DNA from: Psilocybe azurescens
Taxonomy: Eukaryota > Basidiomycota > Agaricomycetes > Agaricales > Agrocybaceae
NCBI GenBank assembly: GCA_023853785.1
Contig: JAJIRX010000792.1
Location: 62,001 to 126,000, forward strand
DNA: 64,000 nt
Direction: 5' to 3'
The notes under the pieces are model-generated. The model ran no database searches. It was not told where the DNA came from and was given only the letters and a program-made list of their open reading frames with translations. The first letter of the stretch is position 1, and each line of letters begins with the position of its first letter. The position numbers and the translations under genes are program-made. Of the stretch, positions 23,536 through 35,798 are shown in pieces.

Positions 23536-24350
23536 ATATGGAGTATAAAGACAGCTAGATAATTAGAATGTACATATTTAGAGGTGGTCAGAATTTTTAC
23601 GCTTTTGTGGTTTATCAACCTCTATGCCCGATCACCGGGCAACAAGATCGACTTTAAGCGCCCATGATCGGAGTCCTATTATGGAAATATTTCCCTTTGT
23701 CCTTCGTGCGACGCGTTGTATCTGGCTGCCCTTGAGCAGACCCACGTTTAAGCAATATTTGGACATCAGAAAGTTGAAATATGTGATCAATCAATTGCAG
23801 AAGTAAAATATCATTTGAACAAAGCATGTGCGTCAGAAGTACATCGGGCTGAGATCGTAGAAACATTAGAATAAGTGCTTGAGCGAAGAGGTAAAGTATG
23901 CAAAGATAACCAGATGAAAACAAGAAATGGAAAGGGGGCTGAGACTGAGATGTTGATGATGTACAAATGCATGTAAGGGAATGAGGATGATGTGTAGGCA
24001 AAACAAATCGGGGGGAAAGAGAAAGGAATTTAAAAAAAAAAAAAAATGAAGACGAAAAGAGGACTGGGATTAGATAAAGGGGATATTGAGATAAAAGCAA
24101 GTGATCTGAAGGGAAAGGGAAAGTAAGAAGGGGATAGGGACCGAGGTGAAGACAAGTACAAGACAAAAGTGGTGGTGATGGCGTGAAGAGGACGAAGAAA
24201 AGATGACGATAAAAGATAAAAAGATAAAACCCAAAACCCAAAACCATAAAGCAAAACAAAATTAAAACGAAGCCATTAAAAAGCACAAAAGAGAAAGCTG
24301 AGAAAGAAGAAGAAAGAAAGAAAGAAAGAAAGAAAGAAGTAGCACACAGT
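23536..24350. other. purine-rich spacer with GAAA microsatellite
   Basis: 3' regions of two convergent genes. From about 23880 to 24340 the plus strand is almost all A and G, with an A run near 24030 and a GAAA repeat at about 24301-24338. The strand bias creates a long false minus-strand ORF full of Phe, Ser and Leu (24412-23654). Confidence 0.7.
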
Positions 24351-25480
24351 CTACTTCCTCCCCTTCCTCGCACCCCGACCGCCGTCCGCCCGCTCTTGTT
24401 CTTCCATTTCAAACTGATAGAGTACCCACCCCATATGATGCTTAGATTTGATGTGCCTCTTCAAGGCATCCGTCCGCGTGAACTCCCTCCCACACCCAAA
24501 GTCAAACCTCGTCGGATCACATCTATGACTCGGCTTCTGATGTTTAAGGCCCTCCAAATGTCTCTTCATATCGCCCAGAGCCTTGGTCTGTATCTCCGGG
24601 CAGGTGCGGCACTGGAACATCGTTTTCCCGGTCTTGTTGCAGCGGAAGGTCGTGTAGCGTGCATCGCCGGAGCCTTCGAAAGAGTCTGGGGAGGGAGAGG
24701 AGAAGGAGGAGTTGTCTGACCCGGAGCGGGATTTACGGTTTCGAGCAGATGGGTCGGTCGAGTAGGGCTTTGCGCAAGCGCGAGGTTTGGCTTTGGTAGT
24801 GGTAGTGGTGTTTCTTTTGGTGGGGGATGATTTGGGAGTAATGGGATAGGGAGAAAGAGAGCGCGATGACGAGGAGCTGGGGGATGATAACTCGGGCGTG
24901 GAAATGGAGTTTGCAAATTGGTGATGTAGCTGATGTTGCAAGCGTTCGTACGAGGGGTCTTGGAAGTCCTCATCATCACTGTTGTCGTTGTCCTCCTCGG
25001 AAGACTGGCTCATGATTTCGTCGTAGGAGGGGGCAGGAGTGGCACTAGGAGGGAGAATGGCTTCAGGCTGAGGTGCCTGCAAATAAATCTCCGAAGAATC
25101 TTGCTCTTCGGTGATAGGAAGGGAAACTAGAGTGAAGAGGGGTGAAATGTCTTCCATCTCTTCGTCCTCGTCCTCGGCTTCGCCATCGCTGAGAAGACAA
25201 GATAAGACTGAAGATGATGGACCAAGAGAATCAAGAATACTCACGCGTCTTCACCAGATTGCTCCCCGTCGCCCGTGCATTCTCTTTTGGAATGATACAA
25301 CTCTTCGGGAATAAAGCTGTCGTTGAAGGCGCTGACTTTTGGCCAAACACCATGCGTAGCAGCATACTCGCGCATGTAATCGATAACCAGCATGGGCTCT
25401 TCCGTCTCCTCGGCGGACTTCTCCTGATCGTCCTCAGATTCTTCAGTCAGGTCGAAATCTCCGAGAAGGGGATTATCCAT
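24351..25480 (-). CDS. C2H2 zinc-finger protein, probable transcription factor
   Basis: Two exons, 25480-25245 and 25188-24351, split by a 56-bp GT-AG intron; the join reads EDADGEAEDED. The N-terminal half is acidic and Ser-rich (activation-like), the middle is basic and Thr/Lys-rich, and the C-terminus carries two zinc-finger-like units: FQCRTC with His in DMKRHLEGLKH, and HRCDPTRFDFGCGREF with ALKRHIKSKHH. The tail is basic. I do not recognise a named orthologue; this layout is common in Agaricomycetes. The start at 25480 is the first in-frame ATG. An open stretch directly upstream (about 25740-25447, containing EEYMATLDSNKYDEE) is in another frame and might belong to a longer 5' end joined by an indel or intron. 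Intact copy of a tandem duplication. Confidence 0.75.
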
Positions 25481-26282
25481 GCATACTGCAAACGACGGTG
25501 GGGGTGGGGAGCCAAATGCGAGTGGTCGCCATAAGGTATTTCGTCGTAAAAAGAACCTGAGTTAAGGAAGGCGATGTTCCGTATCGTCTCTTCATCGTAT
25601 TTATTTGAGTCCAAGGTTGCCATGTACTCCTCTTTGGTCAAGGAGCCAGGTAAGAACTTGAGTTTGTTGAGAAACCCAGCAGATGTGGGTGTTTTACACG
25701 GTAAAAACGCATCTCTTCCTGTTTCGCGGAGTGCCGCAGGCTTCTCTTGCGCGAGCTGGTCAGGTCGAGGCTACCGGGGTGGCGTCTTGTCATGTCGATG
25801 CAGAGAAGTAGATATAGACGTTGAAAGTAAAAGAGGCGGTGGTGGTTGGGAATGAGTAGTATTCTTTAACGGGACACTCATTTGCAAGCCGATTATATAC
25901 ATATTCTTCACAATGAGATTTGGCGATCTATACAATGGATTTATCTGTGCGACGCGCAAAGGATATTTCTGGATGGATTGAAATGGGTTAACACCGTTGT
26001 GACGAAAGCCAAGGCTTACAAAGCAGTAACAAACGCACGTTTTGTTGGCCCTACTGTCAAAGATAAGATTCGGAAGAGGGTGGACAAAGGAGTTGTACAG
26101 CATCAAGCAATGAGGGCCGTGGCCCCAAAAACGTGGAAGTTGGCCCTCTTCATAATCGAGAACCCCGGTTGCCCGAGCCCATTGTTCGACTTTTGAAGTT
26201 TACAGCTGAAAGGAGAGTTGTACTTGGAGTGGGGACAGGTCAAAACATGTGGACATGGGATAGGGCCAAGTCAGTACGCGTG
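25481..26282. other. 5' flank of the zinc-finger gene
   Basis: Minus-strand 25740-25447 is open and has coding-like composition, so it may hold an unassigned upstream exon. The rest up to 26282 shows no gene. Confidence 0.4.
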
Positions 26283-27170
26283 CTACAAGTGGGCCACTGA
26301 TTGCAGTGAAGGAGAAGTGAAAACATCGGCGGAATTGGGGCTGGACGTGACTATGTAGGTATTCCCACGCTTATCAACGCGTCCCGTCGCGTCAATAGAA
26401 AGCGCGCAGACCTGCAATGCGAATGAATCTCGAAGGCGACGCGGAAAAATACAATTCGAAGAGCGTGCAATTCGCAAGACAATTTCAACCACGCTTATGA
26501 GGGTGAAGTGAGTCAAATGCGTAAAAGTAAAGTTATTAAGAAATAATCCAAATTTCGTGCTTCGAGGCTCACTCCGGGTCCAATAACGGTCAACAGCAAA
26601 GTTTTGAACTTTATGTATATTGCATGAGAAAAGTCTCGGGTTGAAATTGGTACGTGTCATCCTGTGGCGCTTGTTGTAAGAGTTCGATGCACTCGTCAAG
26701 GTAAATCCAAGTTGACTCTGAGAACTTACTTTAGTGACCTGACCACAGTCGATATCCAGAGACCTGAGTCCACGCCTCATGACTGAAACGTGAGAAAGCC
26801 GAGGCATGGCGCCTACAATTCTAAGCGCTATGTTATCATGACGTTTAGCGCCTGTGTATTGGGGTTGGCCTGCGCTTAATTGGCGTAGGATACCCTTCAT
26901 GTCTCCACGTACAAGTGGAAGTAACTCGCGCGCGCAGAAAAACGACTCAAGCATTGATTTATCATGGATATCAGCTGAGCAAACGTATTTCCTTCTGTTT
27001 TTTGAGGTAGTACTCCGGGAGGTAGACATGCGACGCGGATCGATAACGGAAGGTCACCAGATCGCTTGAGGCATTCCCGGGCGACTTCTATACAACTGAA
27101 ATCTTCAGGACAGGTGAGTCTGGTGTCGATATTTGTCCAGAGTTGGGGCAATGACCATGCAATGCGACAC
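26283..27170 (-). pseudogene. F-box/LRR-type gene fragment, degenerate
   Basis: Family phrases survive in different frames: LPQLWTNIDTRLTCPEDF and ARECLKRSGDLPLSIRV at the 5' end, GLRSLDIDCGQVTK further on, and WI-LDECIELLQQAPQDDTY in another frame. These match the N-terminal and first repeat region of the F-box/LRR proteins elsewhere in the window. Frame changes, absence of a normal F-box start and lack of a proper 3' end indicate a pseudogene. Confidence 0.6.
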
Positions 27171-27799
27171 TAGGCGCGATACATTGCCTCTAATTTCAAT
27201 GGAGAGCACCGATTACTGGTTACCCAAACTTTTTTCGTTTTTGTTGTAGAAGTCCCAGAGGTATGGGCGACGTTTCTCATCGTCCCAGTGCAAGGCTCTG
27301 AAAGCTTCGGTGTCAATGTCAGTATAGAATTTGAAGATCGCTGACAATATATTTGAAGGAAATTGTTGTGTAGCAGATGACGCTGTCGAATCAAGACCCC
27401 TGCTTCAATTCCAATGTGTGCACTTCGGCCTCGATGTATTGGCGACCACGCAAGACAAGGTTGTCCATCCAAAATTTTACGGGCATCGTGTCGTTCAGAT
27501 CTGGTGGTCCAGCGCAAGATGTACAGCCTAATCGTGCAGATATATGCTTCAGAGATTGAACTTATGTATTGAACCCAGGAGGCTCGTTGACGAAAGCAAA
27601 TATACCTGTGCGGGAACGTGACCTAAAAGTATATTCCCACGTTTAGCAGCCACGTCTCTCGTCGCAAAACGCGTTGTGGAAGAAGTATCAGTACTTGTCC
27701 AAGGACGGCTTTATACCTTTTCTTCTAATATCGCATTTCATTCTTCACTTTTTATCCATATACTCCATTTTAGAGTGTTACCCCTGACAAGTTGCGAGC
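27171..27799. promoter_or_regulatory. 5' flank of the alpha-COP gene
   Basis: Contains the alpha-COP promoter. Pyrimidine-rich sequence (about 27715-27775) lies just upstream of the start codon. No additional gene seen. Confidence 0.4.
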
Positions 27800-30700
27800 A
27801 TGTCGGTTATGCTCACAAAATTCGAATCTAAAAGCAACCGCGTAAAAGGCATGGCTCCTTACTTGTTACTGCTCTCCGTGATATCTAACCGGACGGCTGC
27901 CAGGCCTTGCATTTCATCCTACACAACCCTTGCTCGCCGCCTCACTCCACAATGGTTGTGTACAGTTATGGAATTACCGGATGGGCGTTTTAGTCGACAG
28001 GTTTGAGGAGCATGAAGGTGCGTTCTTCGTCGCCGTGTCTAAGTATCCGGAGGCTGATCGATATGATAGGGCCCGTAAGAGCTGTTGCTATCCATCCCAG
28101 TCGTGCTCTTCTGTGTACTGGAGGAGACGATTACAAAATCAAAGTTTGGGGTGAGCGGAACCCTATTGACATTCCTCCTGATCTGACGGGAGAACATAGA
28201 TATTCGACCACAGAACCGCCGTTGTCTCTTCACACTGCACGGCCATCTCGACTATGTCAGGACTGTCCAATTTCATCATGAAATGCCATGGATCGTAAGT
28301 TCTCAAGTATCATTCAATATCCTTCTTCGTTTCAACAGCAAAACATTCATAGATTTCAGCTTCGGATGACCAGACTATCAGAATTTGGAACAGCACCTCT
28401 CGCCAATGTATTGCTGTTCTCACAGGCCATTCACACTACGTCATGTCTGTCCAGTTCCACCCCAAAGAAGATTTAATCGTATCCGCTTCCATGGATCAGA
28501 CCGTCCGTGTATGGGACATCTCAGGCCTCCGCAAAGGTTCACCCAACCAAGGAGGCCCCGGAAGCTCAAATAGCAATGGTCCTGGCAATTTCGAGACTTT
28601 CGATACATTCTCCACCGTTAAACACGTCCTCGAAGGACACGACCGCGGAGTCAACTTCGCCACATTCCACCCAACCCTCCCCCTTATCCTCTCGGCCGGA
28701 GACGACCGTGTCATCAAGATCTGGCGGATGAGCGAAACTAAAGCATGGGAAGTGGACTCGTGCCGTGGCCACTTTAACAACGTCTCCACCGCCCTCTTCC
28801 ACCCGAAGCACGAGCTGATCGTTTCGTGCGGAGAGGACAAGACTGTGCGTGTGTGGGATCTGGGCAAGCGCACCGCCATCCAGACGTTCCGTCGCGAGCA
28901 GGACAGGTTCTGGGTGCTCGCTGCCCACCCTAACCTTAATCTGTTTGCTGCGGGCCACGACAGCGGTTTGATCGTGTTCAAACTCGAGCGCGAACGCCCG
29001 GCGTTCTCTGTATTCCAGGATACCCTCTATTATGTGCGCGATAAATACGTCCGCTCGTATGATTTCAACACTGGGGCCGATATTGGGCTGCTCAGTGTGC
29101 GCAAGTTCGGAAGCCCTTATGTGCCGCCACGAACGCTCAGCTTTAATCCTGCTGAGCGGGCCGTTATTCTTACTATTAGCTCGGATAATGGACTGTACGA
29201 GCTTGCCAATCTTCCTCAACAAGCACAAGGAGAGGTAAAAGACTCAAGTGTGGATGGGAAGAAGGGAAGCGGGCAGAGTGCGATATTCGTTGCTAGGAAT
29301 AGGTTTGCTGTGCTCAACAAAACTACTCAGGCAAGTCTTTCCATAATCCTATTGAATACGTGCTGCGTGCTTATCTATCGGTTTCACGTCGTTGCAGCTT
29401 ATTGAAGTCCGCGACCTATCCAACTCAGTCGTGAAATCGATCAAGCCCCTGTCCAGACCAACGAAATATTCTACGGAGGAACTGCGTGCCTCATTCTCAG
29501 CTCACCCACCGCCGTTGTGTTGTATGATATCCAGCAACAGAAGACGATTGCGGAGATCAACAGCCCTCCCGTCAAATATGTGGTGTGGAGCAATGATTCA
29601 TCGCTGGTTGCTATGATGAGCAAACACAGTGAGTCTTTTTCGACATCTGGGATTTTGAGGAGAAAGAGAAGGCTAAATGTGTCTGTTTAATTTTGCCAGC
29701 TATCACAATTGCCAACAAGAACTTCTCACAACATAGTCTCATCCATGAGACTATTCGTATTAAGTCTGGAGCCTGGGATGATGCTGGTGTCTTCATCTAC
29801 TCGACGCTCAACCACGTCAAGTATTGCTTAGCCCAAGGGTAGGCTCTAATTTCTTTATCTTCAAAAAGTTCTATATATTCTTTTGCGTTGCATTGATCCT
29901 TGGCTTAATTTTCAGTGATCATGGCGTAATCTGTACCCTCGACAACCCTGTCTATTTGACGCGCGTCAAGGGCAAAACCGTGCACTGCCTCGACCGCTCT
30001 GCCCGCCCACGCACCATTACTTTCGACCCCACAGAATACCGCTTCAAATTGGCGCTGCTGAAGAATAACTATGAGGAGATGCTATACATCATTAAGACGA
30101 GTACGTTGCTTGGGCAGAGCATCATAGCATATTTGCAGCAGAAAGGATTCCCTGAGGTGAGTAGTGGAAGTGTATATGCGCTAGACATTTTCCTGAAATT
30201 TGTTATTTTCATCATTAGATTGCGCTCCACTTTGTGCAAGACACGAATACCCGGTTTGAGCTTGCAATCGAATGTGGAAACCTGGATGTCGCGATGGAGA
30301 CTGCGAGGGAGATTAACCGACCGGAATGCTGGGAGAGGCTGGCCCAACAGGCTTTGAAGCAGGGTAACCACAAAGTGCGTTCAGATTTCAGTCTGTCATT
30401 TCTGTCGGAAGCAAAATTGACCAGTGGGGATAACAGGTCGTGGAGAAAGCCTACCAGCAAACCAAGAACTTTGATAAGCTTTCGTTCTTGTACCTTGCTA
30501 CTGGTAGCAAGGATAAGCTCTCCAAGATGCAGAAAATCGCGGATGCCAGAGGGGATCCTATGTCTCGCTTCCATAATGCTCTGTATGCTGGAGATGTAGA
30601 AGGCAGAATCTCCGTCCTCCGGGACGTTGGACTACGTGAGTATATGCGTCCTCACTGCCTAAAAAACGTCCATTCATGCTTGTCTGTGGCAGACCCCTTG

Positions 30701-32263
30701 GCATATTTGACTGCGAAGACGAACGGGCTGGATGAGCTAGCCGCAGAGATTTTGGAAGCTGCTGGGCTGACAGAGGCGGATGTAGATGATGTTCCTACGT
30801 TCGCTGCTTCTACTCTGAAACCTCCACCTGTCGTCACGCCTACGACTGACCTCTTGTGGCCTTCACTTTCCACTGGTGAGAACTTCTTCGATCGCGCACT
30901 CGTCAATGGACAATTAGAAGGCGGCGTCGAGCCTGCATATGTCAACGGCGACGCTGCTGCTGCTGCCAGTTCCGCTCTTGACGCCTGGGCAAGAGAAGAG
31001 GAGGTGCATGATGAGATTGACCCTGAAGAGGGAGGCTGGGAGCTTGATGCTGATGCTGATGGCGGAGAGTTCCAGTCCGCCGTTGATGGCGAGGAGGCGG
31101 TGGACGAAGACGAGGAGCTTGGGGCTGGTGCTACGCCTGGCCCGAGTGAGCCCGAGCTTTGGGTTAGGAACTCGCCGTTGGCGACAGACCACATCGCCGC
31201 GGGTTCGTTTGAGACTGCCATGCAGGTGTGTACTATAAAACTATTAATGACGGGGTTTATGTCCTAATTAAGTCTGCTATTTTCCTCCTTCATAGCTCCT
31301 CAACCGCCAGTTTGGTATTGTCAACTTTGCTCTTCTCAAGCCCCTGTTCCTCTCGACATACCGTTCATCACATGTGTACCTCTCCCCTTACGCTTCGTTG
31401 CCACCATTGAAGCTGCATGTGCGCCGTAATCCCAGCGAAAACGCACCGAGTCGCGTTCTCCCTGTAGCGGTGCGCTCGCTCGCCACGCTCCGCTCGGAGT
31501 TGTCGGATGGGTACCGATTGGTGTCCGGGAACAAACTGGCTGAAGCGCAAGCGGCTTTCCGCGCTGTTTTGCAGGGACTGCTGTTGGTTGTTCTATCCTC
31601 GGACGAGGAGGCCAAGCAGGTAAATTTTTTTCATTCTTGTCTAAATAAATAAAATGAGCTGGCTAAATTTATGTTTTGCAGTGGCGAGAAACGGTGACAG
31701 CAGCGAGAGAATACCTACTCGGTGTGTCCATCGAACTCGAACGAAGACGTGTGGTGGAAGAAGAGCCTGAAAATGTAACACGAAACTTGGAGCTAGCCGC
31801 ATACTTTACGCAATGCCAACTGCAACCCCCACACATGCAGATTGCGCTCCGAAGTGCTATTGGAGCCTTTGCCAGGGCTAACAACCAGGCACACGCTGCG
31901 AGATTTGCCAAGCGCCTGCTTGAGCTGAAACCAGATCCTAAAATTGTTGCACAGGTACGTACAAATTGTCTGATAGTGCAATCTTCTTTAACTCTTTTGT
32001 TCTCTTTTCTTTCCTGTTAGGCCCGACAACGTATAGCAGCTGGCGACCGTAACCCGCGCAATGCAGTCGAAATCGCCTACGACGAATTTACTCCTTTCGA
32101 AATTTGTGCAGCAAGCTACACACCCATATACAACGGTTCACCGTCTGTGCACTGCCCATATACCGACGCGGCGTATTTGCCTCAATACAAGGGCACTCTT
32201 GACCCTCTCGTCCAGCTGACGGAGATTGGCGCTGCTGCCTCCGGTCTGCCAGCCGCATGGTAA
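27800..32263 (+). CDS. COP1: coatomer subunit alpha (COPI)
   Basis: Essential subunit of the COPI vesicle coat (Golgi to ER and intra-Golgi transport). Fourteen exons: 27800-27848, 27904-28017, 28070-28150, 28200-28294, 28353-29330, 29398-29628, 29700-29838, 29916-30156, 30219-30374, 30437-30635, 30693-31225, 31296-31619, 31682-31954, 32021-32263. The N-terminus [14 protein letters not shown] and repeated WD units ([42 protein letters not shown]) form the propeller that binds KKXX cargo. The C-terminal domain ends [15 protein letters not shown]. Introns 27849-27903 and 29331-29397 use GC donors. A C run at 29446-29449 appears one base short: five C restore [14 protein letters not shown]. Since the gene is essential, this is best read as an assembly error. 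Confidence 0.97.
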
Positions 32264-32530
32264 AAAGGTTTAGAAGATTTTTATTGAGGATGGGCATGGA
32301 GGAGGATGGTGATCGTTGTGCACAGGTTGAGGCTTCGATTTTTGGAAGGATTGTTTGTAACAAAAATTTTATTATTTTTTTCACTCATACGGCTTGCTAA
32401 AATCTTTGAGGGCCTGCTGCGGACTGCTCATGAACGAATGCATTTTGGACGTCTTCCTTTTCTTGATCGGACGAATCGGCATCTTGCCACATTGAGAGTC
32501 TCGTTGCTATTTCATTCTGTCGTTACTAAT

Positions 32531-35060
32531 TTACAACACATATCTGAAGTCCCGGTTCTGAATATCGGTCAAATCCAAAAATTCCTAGAGGCGATTCGAT
32601 AACATCGTCAACAAAAGTTTTGCCACCATTGAAAGGGCTTACTTTGTCGACTTTAACTTTAATCATCTCTCCATCCTTGCCGATTTTTTCGATATAGACA
32701 TCTTCATAGGCGTCGTCCATGGGATCTTCATTGTCGCGGCGCTTGTTTTCGGCCTCGAGGATGTACCGGATTGCGAGTAATAGGGCCATGCAGCAAATGT
32801 AGCAAATGCCGATGACAATCCATGGAACATGGTTCCTGTGAAGATGTGTTTAAACATTACGTCTTCACAGTTGTCAGGAGAGGCGGCTTACCTTGGAGCG
32901 TATTTCGCCTGCCACATGAATGGGCCGGCTGAATTTCCGATGCAATACGCAGCGAGCATGATAGCATTGACAGTGACACGCTTGGTATGACCCGCAGTAA
33001 CGCTTGAAAGCCACGATAAAGATAGAACAAATCCAGTGGTACCCACACCTGCCAACATTTATCAGCACAAAGTCGAAGTCAAAGTCGAAATCGAAATTAA
33101 AACACTAAAAAATTTGGTGGTTCAGCTGAAAAAACAAAAGCACGCACCTGTACACCATTGCGCGAACAGCAGCCCGACTTTATGCTCCCAAGGGAGGAAG
33201 TTGATGAGGAACACGCCGAGGATGTTAGGGAAGAAATAGATGAACCCGACGTATGCGCGGCTGTTGGGGATTTTGGCAGCGAGGGTGACGCCTGTCCAGA
33301 TCGTGACGATTTCGATAAATCCGTCCACGCAGCCGAGGAGGGTGGTCTGTAAAGGGCTAAATCCAAACGATGACACGATGATTTGGCGCTGGTTGGTTAG
33401 CGAGTTGGGAACGTTGTCAAGCGCGGAGAAGAGCGCGAAGAGCCATGTTTTGGGGTCGAGTAGAGCTTCGATCATCCTTTTTGATGTTATTGACATTTTT
33501 AATTGGATTGGAGGTAGAGGATTGCAGCGTGACTTACTGCTCTTTCTTGAAATGCTTATTTTCGACACCAGTTTGATTTTCCTGGATCAAACATCAATCG
33601 CAATTCAAGGGACGGGGCCCAGGAGTTAATTTGAATTGAATGTGTACCTTTATCCGACGAACAGCGATAACTTTCTCAGCAGGTGTCAAAAACCAAGCTG
33701 TGGTAGGAGAGTTGGGGAAGAGGAACCTAAATGGACATAAGGCGGGGTTATCAGGTTGTACCGCATACAAATGAGTACTGAGAAGATGGTGGACCAACCA
33801 GAATGCAGTGGCAGTGAGAAGAGTGAGGAAGCCAGTGATGATCATCAGCCTGACATGGCTGTTAATGAGAAGGACTTTGAGGGGAATCTGAATGCGGCTT
33901 ACCATTGCCAGGGCTCAAATGTCTTGGTGTGGATATGCAGCGACCCAAAGCTAATGAATCCAGAGATAATCTGAGCTGTGTGGAGGTGTCACGTCAGACG
34001 TTCTTGCCTCAGAAGGGGCGATTCATACCAGTGCCATTCATCAGGACTACAGTTAATGGTAAATCTCCTATACATCACTGTAAGAGAAAAGGCCACTTAC
34101 ACCAGTATCCGACTCGTAACGTCTGTTCTTTTCTTGTGTAAAACATTGATGTGACAATCATGAAGCCAGCGGTTATGGATCCTTCGCACATGCCTAATAT
34201 AAGGCGGACGGCAAATAGGCCTGCAAAGTTTTTGCAGGCCGCATGCGAGCATAGAGCTACGCCCCAAACAAAAATGTTGATGCTGGAGATGTATGAAGTT
34301 AGAAACAACCACGATGCCTAGCTATGCGTCAGGCTTGCCTCATCCATCGGCCAACAGGGAATCTCTGCAGACAAAGATTCTGTGGGAATACAAAAATGAG
34401 GTAACTGATATAGAAGATTGTGCCGAGCCTAATGAAAATGCTATCAGTGTCCAATAAGTCTGGAAGCGATTATAATTTCGGGTACCAGTTGTATCTATGA
34501 ATCGATCAATGAATATGACCGCCATAAACGTAATGACGGAGCGGAGGACTTACTGATTGGTTGTAAGATGCGTAGCTTGTCTGAAGAAGACACTTGAATG
34601 GGATCTTTTGGAAAGCAGAGACGCCATGTATAACGCACCGTATTCCTAGAATTGCAGAACTTCCTAGCGTCGTCTTGTCCATGAATTGTATCCTGCGTTC
34701 ATTGAATCACTAAGTCGCATACTGCGGATCAGGTGGAGCCGCACCAATAAAGAACTGGACCCAACAGTTAGTACGGATGTCATCAAACGGGGTGTAGAAC
34801 GACTTACTGCACATCAGCGGGAGGATATGGTAATCTATCTTGCGCCTGTAGAGATTTTGAAATCGTATAACAAGCAGCACGCCATTGGCATAGGGGACAC
34901 CCTACCTGATACGCAAAGCCTCGGCAGGATCAAGTGCTTCCAAGTCCCCTGAAGCAAATTCTGCAGCAGTATCGACCTCCTTAGAAGAGACAGCCACAAT
35001 CTCAATCTCGTCTCTTCTCTTCACGTCCTTCTCATCGCTGTATTCAGCGCTCGACCCCAT
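32531..35060 (-). CDS. MFS permease of the Dal5/allantoate (anion:cation symporter) type
   Basis: Plasma-membrane symporter for small organic anions or vitamins (relatives: allantoate, nicotinate, pantothenate, biotin). Substrate unknown. Starts MGSSAEYSDEKD and ends DLTDIQNRDFRYVL at 32533-32531. It has many exons, including two micro-exons: 34754-34745 (10 nt) and 34494-34486 (9 nt). They are needed to read CILYWIQFMDKTTLGSS and NQYNWLGTIFY. One intron (34338-34283) has a GC donor. Family features: LPLMC then DKTTLG after helix 1, LCLQRFPVG, LILGMCEGSITAGF, RRKEQ-like FYTRKEQTLRVGYW, FLFPNSPTTAWFL, and the C-half with LLGCVDGFIEI. The last exon is 32584-32531. No frame break once micro-exons are used. 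Confidence 0.88.
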
Positions 35061-35798
35061 AGTACTGAGAGGCAAGTAATCGCGGGCAGTAGGTGCTAAT
35101 GGCCTGTTAGAGCGGGCCAATTTGGTGCCAATGGGAGAAGAAGTATATATACGAACCGAATGACCATATTCGCGATAACATGCCCCGCATTATCATGCCA
35201 GCATGCTCCAATTCTGAGTAGAAGGGGCAAAGGATCTGAAAATAGACTTCGGATTTGCTTTACTATCGTGTCCTGAGAAAAGACAAAAACAGTTAGGCCC
35301 AAGTGGATCCAATAAAATCCCATGCCCGCCGTGAGAGCACGAGGTCATGTCAAAGTGGTATCGCAAAAGGAGTGAGTGAGAGCACAACACCTGGAAGGGC
35401 CAGACTATCAGTGTTGAGCTTCATTGCCAGAGAGTTGCCAGAATTATGCCAGAGATCATTTGGAGCTTGTTTGGGGAGACTGGAGTTGGTTCGGACTCGA
35501 ATCATACTTACTTTCGGAGTGATGTACGAACTGCGCTGGCAACCTAAGTTGTTTAGATGGCTTTCATGAAGGGATTCAAGGCGTTTATGTTCAGACTTTC
35601 GCTTTGTCCATTGGGATCTTTCAGAGTTCAATGGAAGCAGAATGGAAGGTGCACGATGCTGTGAAGGCTTGGCGATCGCGTATGGCTAATCTAAGGCACA
35701 TTTCGTCGCGTCGGTTACGACTGTGTCTTCCAAGTCGGGGTCTACGTAATTTATCAGTGAATGTCTCTGTTAACAACAGTCCATCCTTCCCAGTACAT
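35061..35798. other. divergent intergenic region
   Basis: 738 bp between the divergent permease and XPG-type nuclease starts. Short ORFs only. It must contain both promoters; no clear motif seen. Confidence 0.5.

Larger units (their letters stand above)
19545..24720. repeat. tandem segmental duplication [OYE gene + zinc-finger gene]
   Basis: Two copies in direct order: copy A about 19545-21900 and copy B about 21950-24720 or beyond. Each has a promoter-like block, an Old Yellow Enzyme gene on the plus strand, a spacer containing a shared block (AAGCGCCCAT(A/G)ATCGGAG at about 21205 in A and 23656 in B), and a C2H2 gene on the minus strand. Copy B genes are intact and copy A genes are degenerate. 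The copy-B spacer (816 bp versus 365 bp) is longer, with a purine-rich insertion or expansion. Boundaries are estimates by eye. Confidence 0.8.

Noticed and set aside
23654..24412. 252-codon minus-strand ORF rich in Phe, Ser, Leu
   Set aside because: It is produced by the purine/pyrimidine-biased tract and GAAA repeat; composition is low-complexity and it overlaps the end of the zinc-finger gene.
19796..25480. secondary-metabolite gene cluster around the OYE gene
   Set aside because: No core synthase, P450 or transferase nearby; the pair is simply duplicated.
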